Notes under the pieces: model-generated
Told to the model about the DNA's origin: nothing
The model's input: the letters and a program-made list of their open reading frames with translations, nothing else
The model's database searches: none
Shown here: positions 9,987-20,734 of the stretch, one piece after another
Layout of the letters: each line of letters starts with the position of its first letter
Numbering within the stretch: the first letter of the stretch is position 1
Translations under genes and position numbers: made by a program
Assembly (NCBI RefSeq): GCF_949987535.1
Contig: NC_080067.1
Span: forward strand, 80,129,985 to 80,193,984
DNA from: Balaenoptera acutorostrata
Taxonomy: Eukaryota > Chordata > Mammalia > Artiodactyla > Balaenopteridae
Reading direction: 5' to 3'
Length of the DNA: 64,000 nucleotides

Positions 9987-10680
9987 GCTAGACAGCATAA
10001 TACACTGGGAATGAATGTGGACATGGGTAATGAAAGTGACAAAAGCACACATCGTCCCTCCAAATGTGGCTCCCAAAGGAATTTTAACTAAAATTAAAGT
10101 CAGAAGATTAAAACAAATAAGTATCAGGAATTAGGCTATCAGCAAATTATGGCTACAGCATGCTGAAATGAAAGGTCAGTGTCCACATCTGCCCCTCCCC
10201 ACTTATTAATAGATAATGTCTTAAAGTGATGGTTTCCAGTAACCACAGTACTAGGTACACTGCATGTTAGAAACACTGCTTGGGGTGCAAATGCTGCACT
10301 CCTTTATGTGACAAGATGAAGAAAGGAGAAACAGTGTGAGGCAGTAGCTAATTCAGAATATGTGTAATAAAAATGTAAAAATAATTCCTTCTTCCTCCTA
10401 ATATATAATAAGCAGAGAAAAAGGCAGAGAATACACAATAGGCATATAAAGGCAAAAAAAAAGGCCAAATCCTGTTTCCCCATGCCGACCCAGGGAAGTA
10501 AAAGAGGTCAAATCAAAGACTGTATTAAAATCAAGGATCCCATAGTATTATAAATGTAAATGTTAAAGGACATATCAAAGTTTCTTGTAGATTGTGAAAT
10601 TCATATTTGACATTTCAAGAGAATGTTAAAATGTTTTTTTAAATTAATATATGGAGATGGTTAAAAAATTGTTTAGAATG
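9987..10680. other. No recognised feature
   Basis: AT-rich sequence without a coding signature. Short A-runs and an unremarkable composition. I see no named repeat. Confidence 0.45.
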
Positions 10681-10689
10681 GTGCTAAAG

Positions 10690-11090
10690 GCCTACACATG
10701 AAAAGTTGTGTCGTTCTCTCTCATTTCCCACCCCTCAGTCTCCCTGTTCCTCTCCACAGCGGTAACCACTCTTGTTGTGTTCCTGTGTATCCTTCCAGAA
10801 ATTGTCACACGCATGTGTATACACCCCTGCACACACACAAAGGGGAGCATACCATGCATACTTACTATAGCTCAAAGAGGGCTCCATGTCAATACATATA
10901 CCTCTATCTCTTTTTGGCCATGTGGTATTCCATATAGACCATAATTTATTAGCCTCACATTGGTGGAAATGAGAGTGGGTTCCAGTCTGGGACCATTATA
11001 AATGATGCAATGAATATCCTCGTCTTTATGCTCATGTAAAGAGTACGTCTGTAAGATAAATTTGGTGGGAATTTTTCAAAATAAAGTTTT
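10690..11090 (-). repeat. Old L1M 3'-region fragment, reverse
   Basis: gtgtatccttccagaaattg ... tggtattccatatagaccat aatttatt ... tataaatgatgcaatgaata is the reverse complement of the ORF2-end/3'UTR block of ancient L1s. The two overlapping open frames at 10698-10944 are translations of this repeat. Confidence 0.65.
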
Positions 11091-12120
11091 CTATCCTACA
11101 TAAAATGGTGCATAGTGTATTTCCAATGACATTGCGTGAACTTCATGTTCTCATTCCAGTTGGAGCGTGTGCTTCGTAAGAAAACGTCAGCTCTTGATTA
11201 TTTACGAGCAGGTTGCCCTGTGAGGATTTTCATACAGCGGCTCTGGCTGAACCTCCTGCTGCAGCACTGGTCAAAAAGGGATTGAGAGTGGGAAGCAGAG
11301 TGTGCAACCCAGGGAGCGGCTGATGCAGGAATGGAGGTGTATTCTAGCACCTTCATGTCTAATTACATTCCCATGCTGGTTTTAAAATAATTTGGCAATG
11401 ACCTACCATTTAGAACTGCCTACATTTTACTCATCCCCACCCCCCCACCCCCTACCCACAAGGTGAGCATAGCCATATTTTGCTTGTTCAAAGGGAAAAG
11501 CTATCAAAAGCACAGAAAGGTAGCCAGCAGCACATCGAGGCTACAAAAGGACAGATTCTTGTCAGATATCTGAGGCCGGCAACTCAGGGCCATCCCCAGG
11601 CCAAGGGGCAGCATGGGAGCCCACTGGAAATTGGTGTGGGCCAGTGTGGATGTTAGGACCTTTCGGTGCCTGTCCTGGCTGCCCTGCCCTTTCTTTCCCT
11701 ACTCCTGAGCTGCCAGTTTGGTGGGGGGCAGGGCGGAGAGAGGGAGAGAGAGAGAGAGTGATTTAAGAGTTTCTCCAAAGAACAGAATTATTGTGAGAAC
11801 AAATTAATACTGTGCAATCAACCACCTGATGCTCAGAGAGGCCAAATGAAGGGTAGATTCCCTCTGGAGGCATCAAGCGCATAATGCTTCCCAGAGTTGC
11901 TAAATTTCAAGAGAATGGTTGAGAGGTGTGTTTTCTGGTTAAAAGTGGTGATAAGAGCCAAGGCATTCATTCCCTCAAAATCAATCCCTGATCTTTCCTA
12001 CTGCCTATAATAAATGTGAGAAATGAATTTTCAGTGGTGAAATTTATGACTTGTTAATTAACATAATGGATTTTCGTTGATCTCATTAGTGGGAGTCAAA
12101 ATTTGAAAGAAAAAAGAGTT
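11091..12120. other. Unassigned sequence with a (GA)n tract
   Basis: No repeat family or exon recognised. It contains a C-rich run near 11437-11456 and a short GA microsatellite at 11733-11758. AT-rich, homeodomain-like cores (ttaattaac near 12055) make parts of it possible conserved noncoding DNA, but sequence alone does not show this. Confidence 0.4.
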
Positions 12121-12124
12121 AAAA

Positions 12125-12240
12125 TTCTTGGGATTCTGATTCATGGAGTTTTGGGTGGGGCCTGGAAAAAAATCTGCATTTTCTAAAAATGTCCCAGGTG
12201 ATTCCAATGAGCAACCAAGTTGAAAATACCTCATTCTAAG
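12125..12240 (+). repeat. MER5A-like fragment
   Basis: gattctgattcatggag, gggtggggcctgg, tctgcattttctaaa and ccaggtgattccaatgagc follow the right half of the MER5A consensus with substitutions. Confidence 0.6.
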
Positions 12241-12384
12241 GATAGAGGCAAATGGAAATGGTAACCATTTACCATTTAGTTATAAACGACACACTCCATA
12301 CCCTCCCTTGCCTTCCAGATGTGGTTGGTAAAAATGCAGCCCATAAAAGTTGAAGCCCTTCCCAATATGGTCATGGATGTGGTG

Positions 12385-12555
12385 AAGAGTTCACTTCAGG
12401 ACATGTGGAGCTTGGTATGCATGAGAACGTCCAGGTCGAGGTGACCAGGAGGGAGTTGGATGTACAGGTATGAAGCTCTGGAGGAATCTTGGCTGAAGAT
12501 GGGTTTGGGAGACATTAGGAGATAGATGGAATGAACAAAGTCACTGAGGAGAGCG
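12385..12555 (-). repeat. L2 LINE fragment, reverse
   Basis: ttcaggacatgtggagct ... gggagttggatgtacaggta ... gggagacattaggagataga is the complement of the L2 RT-domain segment seen in sense elsewhere in this window. Diverged; no TSD visible. Confidence 0.5.
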
Positions 12556-12561
12556 GGCTGG

Positions 12562-12603
12562 ATGAAAGGAGACCCAAGGATGAAAGGAGACCCAAGGATG
12601 AAA
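12562..12603 (+). repeat. Short tandem duplication, 19-bp unit
   Basis: The unit gatgaaaggagacccaag occurs twice in tandem and a third copy starts (gatgaaac). It looks like a local replication-slippage duplication. Confidence 0.8.
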
Positions 12604-13063
12604 CTCTATGTGCGGATATGGTCGTGGCCATTGTAACTAATCTTTCTTCCTTCTACTTACATTTTGGTAAAAACTCAACTCTATTTCTATGCTAACCTAT
12701 ATATCCCTTGCCTTTGTGTGTGCCTTTACTACATTCGCCCTGTCTCCTCCTGTCCAGGCTCTGAATGCCCAATTCTTTCAACCATCACTCAGTGCTTTCC
12801 AGACTCCACCCCACCTGAGCTGATATTACATGGGAGCCTCTGGTTTGAAGTATCCTTCTCAAAACTTAGGACCCAGAAATAAGTATGACCCTCCAGAGGT
12901 TGGCCCAGATTAAGCAGGATACAGGAAGGCTGCTCATTGCTGGTGTTGAGGCACCACAAGTTCCCATCAGCAAGCTGAAGATCACCACTGTGAACCGGGG
13001 TATTGTCCCTGTTTCCCTTACACCCCCAAAGATGCTCAAGAACCAAACCTACATTTTATCACA
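12604..13063. other. No recognised feature
   Basis: Mixed-composition sequence; short open frames on both strands carry no recognisable motif. Confidence 0.4.
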
Positions 13064-13212
13064 TAATTCTACTTTTCTTTTCTTTTTTTTTTGGTCATGC
13101 CGCGCATCTTGCCGGATCTTAGTTCCCCGACCAGGGATCGAACCCGTGCCCCCTACAGTGGAAGCACGGAGTCTTAATCACTGGGCTGCCAGGGAATTCC
13201 TAATTCTACTTT
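13064..13212 (-). mobile_element. Short CHR-1-like SINE with 12-bp TSD
   Basis: Reverse-oriented tRNA-derived SINE at 13076-13200: T-rich tail at the left, ggatcttagttccccgacca then gggatcgaacc (B box) and ctgccagggaattcc at the head. Direct repeat taattctacttt at 13064-13075 and 13201-13212. It belongs to the older, shorter SINE type that also occurs at 34.4, 53.9 and 57.4 kb. Confidence 0.88.
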
Positions 13213-13488
13213 CCTTGATTCACTATATATTCGTATATTTATGAAGAGAGAGAGATCACAAGTTTCTCTACATATCTCTGTAGGTATCTATAGATACACA
13301 CATGCACACACATGTGAAGGATTGGCTTCTCTTAGGACTTATTAGCATCTCAAAAATGTTGGTCAGGCCTGATAGAAACACCAGTGTTCCCCCTGTGTTG
13401 ATTCAGGCAGGTGGGGATGACTGAAGAACAGTGGACCTACTGCCCCAAGTCCTGGTGGCAGCCGGGAGACCGTGGGTAACCATTAGTC

Positions 13489-13812
13489 AAAAATCCATTT
13501 TAGGGGCTTCCCTGGTGGCGCAGTGGTTGAGAATCTGCCTGCCAATGCAGGGGACACGGGTTCCAGCCCTGGTCTGGGAAGATCCCACATGCCGCGGAGC
13601 AACTAAGCCCGTGCGCCACAACTACTGAGCCTGCGCGTCTGGAGCCTGTGCTCCGTAACAAGAGAGGCCGCGATAGTGAGAGGCCCGCGCACCGCGATGA
13701 AGAGTGGCCCCCGCTTGCCACAACTAGAGAAAGCCCTAGCACAGAAACGAAGACCCAACACAGCCATAAATAAATAAATAAATTAATTAATTAATTTAAA
13801 AAAAATCCATTT
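13489..13812 (+). mobile_element. CHR-type SINE with 12-bp TSD
   Basis: Body 13501-13800 begins ggggcttccctggtggcgca and ends in a (TAAA)n/(TTAA)n-rich tail. Direct repeat aaaaatccattt at 13489-13500 and 13801-13812. It is nearly identical in type to the copies at 46.1 and 50.5 kb, so a relatively recent subfamily. The preceding 13,213-13,488 holds short GA and CA-rich runs only. Confidence 0.93.
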
Positions 13813-13835
13813 CACCTACCTTCACTAGTCAAGGT

Positions 13836-14366
13836 TGTCTAGGAAAGGCTTGCATGTCCTCCACGCAGCACGTAGCCAAAACCATAACGTTTTTGCCCGA
13901 CTTGCTTTCCGGGAACTTGGAATCAGCTGCGTCTAGTCTGAGCTGAGCTGGTCCTGAGACTGGACAGGACTACCGACCTTTCAACTGGGCATGCGCGAGT
14001 GCCCACTCGATGACCTTTTGACGTCAGAGGGCCGGAAACTCCGCCCTCAGGTGGGGCTAAGCGCCTCCATTTTTCAACGTGTTGATGCCTGTGGCTTGGT
14101 TCCGCCTGCGCAGAACGTGGATTACCTCACCTTTTTCCAGTCACCTTTTTTCTCCTGTTGCCCACACCCCGGGCCGCCAGGTGTCTTTATTTCTATCCCA
14201 TAAATGCCCCGAGCCCTTGTCCGTGGGAAGGCAGGTGTGAGGCGTGTTCTCCCTTCTGCTTGGCTGCCTTGTGAATAAGCGCTGTCGTTGCTGTAAACCT
14301 CAGCGTCTCAGCATTTTGGCTTGCTGCGTGGGGCACAGAACGAATCTGGTACCTGGTTCGGTAACA
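13836..14366 (+). mobile_element. Probable solo LTR of an endogenous retrovirus (ERV1/gamma-like)
   Basis: The approximately 531-bp unit begins TGTCTAGG and ends GGTAACA, as retroviral LTRs do (TG...CA). It has an enhancer-like GC-rich U3, a TATA-like catAAATg (about 14199-14206), an AATAAG polyadenylation-like signal near 14273, and the ctgcgtggggcacagaacga...ctggt...ggtaaca terminus typical of gammaretrovirus-like LTRs. No primer-binding site or internal gene follows, so a solo LTR. No clear 4-6 bp TSD was found (aggt against gccc), so the ends are approximate, or this could be an unrelated CpG-rich promoter. Confidence 0.6.
14019..14026 (+). promoter_or_regulatory. Consensus CRE (TGACGTCA)
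   Basis: A perfect palindromic CREB/ATF site in the U3 part of the probable LTR. An NRF1-like ggcatgcgcgag lies 20-30 bp upstream (13988-13999). Such sites fit a promoter-proximal LTR enhancer. Confidence 0.6.
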
Positions 14367-14514
14367 GCCCCTTGTGAGGTCTAACTCCCCGTCTGTGGCT
14401 CAGCGAGCCCCACTTCTGATTCCTTCCACCTCTCAGCACCCCTGGTAAGTCAATGGAAGGGATGATATCCTCTGATTAAGAATTTGCTCAACTGACCCTT
14501 GAAATAGACCTAGT

Positions 14515-14640
14515 TCTTTTAATGATAGGATCCCAGAATCTTCAGCAAGAAATGAGCTTAGAGATGATTTCCCCTATTTTTTAAAATGAGGAGACATGAC
14601 CAGAGAGGGGAAGTGACTTGCTCACAGTCATACAGCAGAT
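14515..14640 (-). repeat. MIR-like SINE core
   Basis: aaaatgaggagacatgacca gagaggggaagtgacttgct cacagtcatacagca matches the reversed MIR core. The flanking aatcttcagcaagaaatgag is consistent with a MIR-related SINE. Bases 14,367-14,514 show nothing. Confidence 0.55.
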
Positions 14641-15689
14641 TCCCAACTTCCTTCCTATATTCTCCCTTCATATTTGTCTCGTGAGCTAAAAGGCCTGAGT
14701 GGCTTGCCCAAACCTCTCTTGGCTATCACATCTCACCACCTGCTGAGTAGCCAGGGACGGGGACTGAAAGGGGGATAAGGCGAGGTCCCACACCAGGTCA
14801 GGGGGGCACATGGAGTGTGGTTTGTGGGGAGGACACGGGAAAGCAGTTGGCTGAATTGAATGTTTGGGATCAACACTGGCTTTCCACCACGCAGGGGCTT
14901 TGGACAGTTACTGTTGCAAACACCTCTCGAGTTCCCTCCTAAACCTGAGCCTGTGTATGTGACACCTTGGTGGGGTGGGCAGGAGACCAATGATATCTGT
15001 GTTTAACAGGTGGCCTGAGCCCCAGAGGACAACGGGTGATCTGGGTCACATAGCTGGGTTGGACCAGGCCTGGAAGTCTTGGCTCCCACTTTGCTTGGCC
15101 CAGCCTGCAGGCCTCTAAGGCTCTTTAGGGGTCCCCATAGGGGATGGACAGAGTTTCTTTGGTGGTTGGCGGAGCCGCAGAGTCCTGTGACCTTCCCGCT
15201 CGTGGTGAGCTCACCAAGCCTGCCTGACACCTGAGCTCTGGACGGCTCCTTTTCGGGCCCAGCTCATGTTTCTCTCTGGGGGACATGCCCCGGCTTGGAG
15301 GTAACTGAAGACCCCCGTCTCTTCTTAGAGGCGGAAACTGAACCATAGCTTTTGGTGGGGCCTGGATATTCATGAGAGAGCCTCTGCCTGGAAGCAGGCT
15401 GACTAAGAGAGCTTGGTATTACAGACACCCAGGGATGCTCTCTGTAGTTCCCTGAGCTCACTTGCTTTCGTTTGCCTCAGGACCCTCGGACCCGCGACTT
15501 CTGCCTGAGGCAGGCTCAGCTCCCAGCCCCATCTTATTTATCTGGAGAACTGTCTTCACAAACTCATCTTAGCCATAACCTCCTGTGGGAGATCTTCTCT
15601 GAGTTCCAAAGAGCATCTGGTTCCCTATCCTCACCAGTCTTAGAATTTAGCATCAAGTACTGGTATTTCTGATTTCTCTGTGTGTGTGG
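14641..15689. other. GC-rich unassigned sequence
   Basis: About 1 kb, moderately GC-rich. Several overlapping short open frames on the minus strand (14.7-15.5 kb) lack any family resemblance and overlap each other, as expected by chance at this composition. No exon or repeat recognised. Confidence 0.4.
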
Positions 15690-16017
15690 TCAAGTCTGCA
15701 TTTGAAAAGGACATGTTGTCTTCAGCTGTATGGTGCAGTGTACTATGCAGGGTTCTTATTAAGCTTCTAAATTGTGGGGTTCAACCCTTTTTCCTTACTG
15801 ATTTTTTTTTTGTCTGCTCGATCAACTACTCAAAGAGTTGTATTAAAATCTCCTACTTCAATGTTGAACTTGTCGATTTCTCCTGATAGTTTTGTCAATT
15901 TATGCTTTATACAATTTGAAGCTGTCTCATTAGGTGCATGAAGTCTTCTAATTTTTATCTTTATTTAATTGAAACTTTTTATCAGTATGTTATGATCCTC
16001 TAGTTCTAATTATATCC
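15690..16017 (-). repeat. Old L1 fragment, reverse
   Basis: ccttactgatttttttttttg tctgc-style text (split here by substitutions), then ttgtattaaaatctcctact, tttctcctgatagttttgtc and ttgaagctgtctcattaggtgcat form a familiar block found in reverse in many mammalian L1 copies. Confidence 0.6.
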
Positions 16018-16024
16018 CCCACCC

Positions 16025-16061
<37 letters not shown>

Positions 16062-16369
16062 TATAGCTACTTTATTTATTTATTTATTTATTTTTGGCTG
16101 TGTTGGGTCTTCGGTTCGTGCGAGGGCCTTCTCTGGTTACGGCAAGTGGGGGCCGCTCTTCATCGCGGTGCGCGGGCCTCTCACTATCGCGGCCCCTCCC
16201 GTCGCGGGGCACAGGCTCCAGACGCGCAGGCTCAGTAGCTGTGGCTCACGGGCCCAGCCGCTCCGCGGCATGTGGGATCTTCCCAGACCAGGGCTCGAAC
16301 CCGTGTCCCCTGCATTAGCAGGCAGATTCTCAACCACTGCGCCACCAGGGAAGCCCCCCACCCCAATTT
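16018..16369 (-). mobile_element. CHR-type SINE with 13-bp TSD (variant subfamily)
   Basis: Body about 16031-16356 in reverse, with a long T-tail (16028-16056). Direct repeat cccaccccaattt at 16018-16030 and 16357-16369. It shares diagnostic text with the copy at 51.4 kb: ggttcgtgcgagg, cggcccctcccgtcgcgggg, and gcattagcagg instead of gcattggcagg. Inserted at the edge of an old L1. Confidence 0.92.
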
Positions 16370-16389
16370 ATATGATGAGATTTTTCCCT

Positions 16390-16640
16390 TAAATTTTGAA
16401 GGACTACATATGGGTAAGCCACAATTTAATTAACTAGTCCTCTATTGGACATTTATTGTTTTTAATTTTTCACTGTAATGAGCATCTTTGTGTACAACTC
16501 TCTCTGGGTAGAGTCCTAGTAGTGGAATTAAGAGGTCAGGGTGTGTGAACATTTTAAAGGCTTGTCGTATCTGTTGCTCCTTCATGGCTATTGATCAAAT
16601 TAGAGTTTTCAGTGTGGAGTCACCCAGTTGGTTGTGGTTG
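16390..16640 (-). repeat. Old L1M fragment, reverse
   Basis: cacaatttaattaactagtcctc, tattggacatttattg, gagcatctttgtgtacaac and cctagtagtggaattaagag match the reversed ancient L1 3' region (counterpart of the 28.7-kb fragment). Bases 16,641-16,920 show nothing. Confidence 0.55.
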
Positions 16641-16924
16641 AGCTGTGTGTTCTTAAAATCTCTCAGTGTTTTTGGCATGGTCTTCTTTTGTCAGCTAGGC
16701 ATCCCCCACGTTTGTGGACACTTGGTGGACAATAAATATAATTTATAACTTTATTCCTGTTACCTTTCGCCTGTTAGATTTGGCCCAACATGCCAACATC
16801 TCTCAGCCTCAGATTCAGCCACCAATGCAGGGGCTGTGCCTTCCATAGCTTCACTCGAGTCAGGATGGAAATGAGGAGAACAGAACCCCACGGGGATATC
16901 GAGTTCTTTCCCAATACGACTAAT

Positions 16925-17150
16925 GAATAGTTTATTAAACATTTACTCTGCACTAGGCACTACACATACGTTAACTCATCGGATCATCACAAAATTCCCC
17001 AAAAGCCGGTATTACGGTCTCCACTTTAAGATGTGGAAATTGAAATTCAGAGAGGGAAACTCTGTCGAACTGGTCATCCTGCTCTGGGTGAGCGGAGCCA
17101 GGATTCCAGCCCTGGGCTGGGGTTCTGGTCTGCGACCCAGATGGCCAGCC
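16925..17150 (-). repeat. MIR SINE, nearly complete
   Basis: Reversed MIR from gtttattaaacatttactct...taactcatcggatcatcac through atgtggaaattgaaattcag agaggg to the head segment gagccaggattccagccctg. Confidence 0.7.
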
Positions 17151-18184
17151 CCGCGCTAGAGGAATCCACCACCAGGTGGCAGTAGAGCCAGTGGGCCCAG
17201 GAAGGACCTCTTGCTGGAGATCCGAAATCAGCCACAAAACTGCATTTTCTTCCTATAAAGTAGCACTGACTCTTATTGACATGCCTAAAACTAGATTATT
17301 CAATAAAATAAACATTAACCCAACAGGCACATTCCTCGGGGTAAAACGATAATAAAGTAAACAGACCTTTGAACGTGGACCTTTCTAGCCTAGATTTCAT
17401 CAGTATGATTCCTCAGGGGGAAATCTCTGCTCCTAACTCATCTCCCTGGCTTTCCGCCCACTCCTTTCTGCTTCTGCCCCCTGCATTCTCCACTCGTAGC
17501 AGTAATCTAGGCTTTGGGGCCATCCTCAGCTGGGAGAGCTTATCAGAATCTGGGGCAAGGGTATTAGAGAGGGGAACTTGGTGGCCCAAAAGCCCTCTTG
17601 GGGATTGGGATAGTCCCGGTTTTGGAGAGAATTCTCAACTCACCATCCAACCACCCACCCTTCCACCTATCCAGCTTGTGAGGGAAGATGTGCCTCTTTC
17701 TGATCTAAGAGTCCACGAAGCCCTCTCATTCCGTCAATCTCCCAGTCATGGTTTGAGATTTTTCTGCCTCCCTTAAAATAAAAAAGAAAAAGGCTTTTAT
17801 ACTTTCATTTTAGAGTTCCTGAACAAGCACGAGGGCTTTGCTTGCTGCTTTCCCCCTCTTGCCCAGCAGCATCTCTTTCAAACCCCTCGAACAAGCACAC
17901 ATTTGTATTGTCTAACTGCGTCTGTCCTTCAACAGAAATAGAACAGCAAAAGGATTTTTTTTTTTTTTTTTACATTCTGACACACGTGGGTTCTGCCTAG
18001 ATGGTCCAGGGTTGAACTCCAAGCCCGCCTCAGCAGTGTCCCTTGCTGCAATCTGACTGCTCCCAGTACCCTGTCCTCGTGCTTGGGGGAGGGTCTCTCT
18101 GCTCCACAGGCAGAGTGAGTTCCTGACTGTCACAGGAGTTAGGGACCTCTGGGTGGGACTGATGCTGGAGAAGCAGCCGGGAGT
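17151..18184. other. Unassigned sequence with poly(T) tract
   Basis: No exon or family recognised. A T18 tract at about 17956-17973 could be the reversed tail of an unrecognised retroposon, but no direct repeat flanks it. An open frame at 17369-17776 (135 codons) lacks motifs. Confidence 0.4.
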
Positions 18185-18400
18185 GGAGCTCTAAGCTCCA
18201 CCTTTTACAAGTTCTGTGATTTGGGGTAAGTTACTTGAGTTTGATGAGACTTGGTTTCCTTGGTGCAAGGTGGGCATAAGTATAGCCCGTCCTGTGCAGA
18301 AGTGTTGTATTCGGTACAATAATGCATGTCAAGTGCTTAGCACAGGGCCTGGCACACTGGGCTAAGTGTTCAGTACTGTTGGCTATTGTTCAGTTCAGTA
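18185..18400 (+). repeat. MIR SINE
   Basis: tctgtgatttggggtaagtt acttgag, then ttggtttccttggtgcaagg tgggcata, and agtgcttagcacagggcctggcaca follow the sense MIR consensus core and 3' end. Confidence 0.75.
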
Positions 18401-18469
18401 AGGAATGGGGATAGCTCATGGAATCATGGAACATCACTGCTGATGGGCCCATAGGGATCAGGCTACCCT

Positions 18470-18808
18470 GTGGTCTGAGTGTTCATTTCCCCCCAGATTC
18501 ATATGTTGAAATCCTGATGCCCAGCCTGATGGTATTAAGAAGCGAGGTCTTTGGTCCTGAGGGTGGACCCCTCGGGAACGAAATTAGTGCTCTTGTAAAA
18601 GAGAACCCACAGAGCTCTCTCGTCCCTTCTACCGTGTGAGGGCCCAGAAGGAAGTCGGCACCTGGAAGAGGGCTCTTACCACAACCTGAGCCTGCTGACA
18701 CCTGATCTTGGACTTCCAGCCTCCAGAACTGTGAGAAATTTCTGTTGCTTATCAGCTACCTAGTGTGTGGTATGATGTCACAACAGCCTCAATGGACTAA
18801 GGCAGGAT
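18470..18808 (+). repeat. MLT1-class LTR (ERVL-MaLR)
   Basis: tcatatgttgaaatcctgat gcc, gatggtattaagaagcgagg tctttgg, gggaacgaaattagtgctct tgtaaaagag, gacttccagcctccagaact gtgag and the end atggactaaggcag follow the MLT1 LTR consensus. An ancient solo LTR; an open frame at 18418-18639 is its translation. Confidence 0.75.
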
Positions 18809-20529
18809 AGTTCTCTCAAATAACAAGATGTCTTGCTTTACCAACTTGGATGACAATAAGGAACTATTTTTTAAGGCCCAAATAAGCGATTCCAAGCTCC
18901 CAACATACAACTTATTCAGAATGTCTCCCATTATTTTTCAATTTTACCTCAGTAAAGCTTAAAAAAAGGTGTCCTCCCGATAGTGAGTCTAGAGACCCTG
19001 AGTGGTTCCGGGTTGTGGTCACTTCATGTCTGAGAAGATACAAGAGGCCAAAGGACCATTCTCCGTGCGGCCTGCCTCCCAGGCCACAGCTGTTTCTCAG
19101 GGCTCTCTCTGCAGGTTACGGTCAGCTGGGGCTGGCCTGGGCTCCCGTGGCGATGGTGTTTCAGAGATGGAGCTCTTTGAGCTTCTCCACCCAGCTTATG
19201 TCCAGCCTGGGCTAGTTCTCCCCACAGCTCTGGATCCTCCAGGGGCTCTTTGGGTCCCCCCGGAAGCTGGAGGCTGTCCCTCCCTGCAGCCGCCAGCAAA
19301 AATGAAATGGCAGCCCAGTGATGCTGTGAATCCCCGCTCCGCTCCACACCCACACGGCCAGCGTCAACTCAGCCCCACCCCCAGCGCTGCTTCCTGCCCT
19401 CCCGACATCTCCAAGCCGAGTTCCAAAACCCCCGGAGGAAGTCCTTCCTCTCCCAGGCCTAAGTTCACAACAGCCCTAGATTTCTCTTCTCAGCAGCACC
19501 TCCCATTTCCTTCAGCAGAAACTACCATCCTGTTGCTCCTGTATTTAGGTGCAAAAACTGCAGCCGGCTGGTCAGTAGGCGGGGCCCACGTGTCCTGACG
19601 CCCAACGTAGGGCTCCTAGCCCAAACCCTAACGGGCCTAGGTTCGAGTGGAAAAATTGGGAGGAACAGATTGGGGTCAGGGGTCAGGAACAGGTCAGTTA
19701 AGTCAGGGCACTGAGGGGAGCTGCGGGGGCGGGTGAGTCTGCAACTGGTGGGGGTGGGAGTGATGAAGGGGCCAAGGCCCACTGGATGCTGATATTCATT
19801 TTTGGTAGAAAGGTCCCTCAAGAGCTGTGCAATTAGGTGCTTAATGAATCAGAGTTTTTTTGAGGATGAGAAGGAAATACCCAGTGCTGGCTTATGGGCT
19901 GTAGGGCTGTTGTAAAAACCAAAACCAAAACCATGAAGTCTGGGGGCTGTGAATTCCACTCATTTGCATGTGAGCTGCCATTAATTTGTAGATTGAATTT
20001 GGGACCCTAACAAGGAGCACATAAAATTAAATTAAGTAATTAGTGCTAATGTCTGCAACGGCTCTCAGGACAATTACTCAATGAGGGAGCGGTGAGAGCC
20101 TAAGAACTTTACATCGGTTCTTCTTTTCTTGGTCAGCTGTAAATGCGGAGCTGCAGAAAGCACAGAAACACACATGAGCACACCACCACCATCCCAGAAG
20201 CCCCCGCGTGGATGGATGGGGTCCACACGGAGTGGTCAGAAACCAGAGATCCCATCAGTCCTGACCCAGGTAGGGCCTGACTTCTCTGCGCTGGCAAATT
20301 GTAGACCCTTTCCCCAGGATACTGCTCCTTATTGAGACCAGGAGCAGCTTGGGGCGCCTGGCATCCAGGTGCTTGCGTGCAGGAGAGATGGGGGAGTTCA
20401 TCCAGCTTGGGGTACATGTACCTTGGGGTTGCAGAGTGGGGCATCTAGGCTGCTCAGAGCCCTTCATCCCAGACCCTTAGAAAAGAAATCTAGAGAAGGG
20501 AGCTGTTGCTCTAGGTGCTGGCTCCTCCT
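18809..20529. other. Unassigned 1.7 kb including candidate conserved block
   Basis: The left part (19.0-19.6 kb) is GC-rich and holds a 198-codon frame judged accidental. The block 19950-20100 is treated separately. No interspersed repeat recognised. Confidence 0.4.
19950..20100. promoter_or_regulatory. Candidate conserved regulatory block (octamer plus TAAT cores)
   Basis: It contains a perfect octamer ATTTGCAT (19962-19969), ccattaatttg (19978-19988), a taattagtgctaat pair (20037-20050) and caattactcaatg. Dense POU/homeodomain-like cores in non-repeat sequence are typical of vertebrate developmental enhancers. This is inference from composition only. Confidence 0.3.
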
Positions 20530-20720
20530 TCCACCTTAAGGCAGTGGATCTCCAAGTGTGGAGCCCGGACCAGCCGCATCAGCATCACCTGGAAACTTAG
20601 AAATCCAGATTCTCAGCCCCACCCCAGACCTGCTGAATCACAAACCCCACGCAGCTGGTGGGGTCAGCACCCTCCTGGTGGCTCTGATGCATCTTCACGT
20701 TTATGAAGTTCTGCCCTAGG
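20530..20720 (+). repeat. MER5A MITE, nearly full length
   Basis: gcagtggatctccaagtgtg gagcccggaccagc, gcatcagcatcacctggaaa and the right half ctgatgcatcttcacg match the MER5A consensus from the left terminus. Confidence 0.8.
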
Positions 20721-20734
20721 GGATCCTTGGATGG

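Noticed and set aside
13501..13800. tRNA gene
   Set aside because: A and B boxes and a tRNA-like head are present, but the sequence does not fold as a full tRNA and continues into a SINE body and tail. The same holds for all SINE copies.
19002..19598. 198-codon open frame on the + strand in GC-rich sequence
   Set aside because: No family motif, Pro/Ser-rich by composition, overlapped by other long frames on both strands (19024-19353 and others). Nothing supports a gene.
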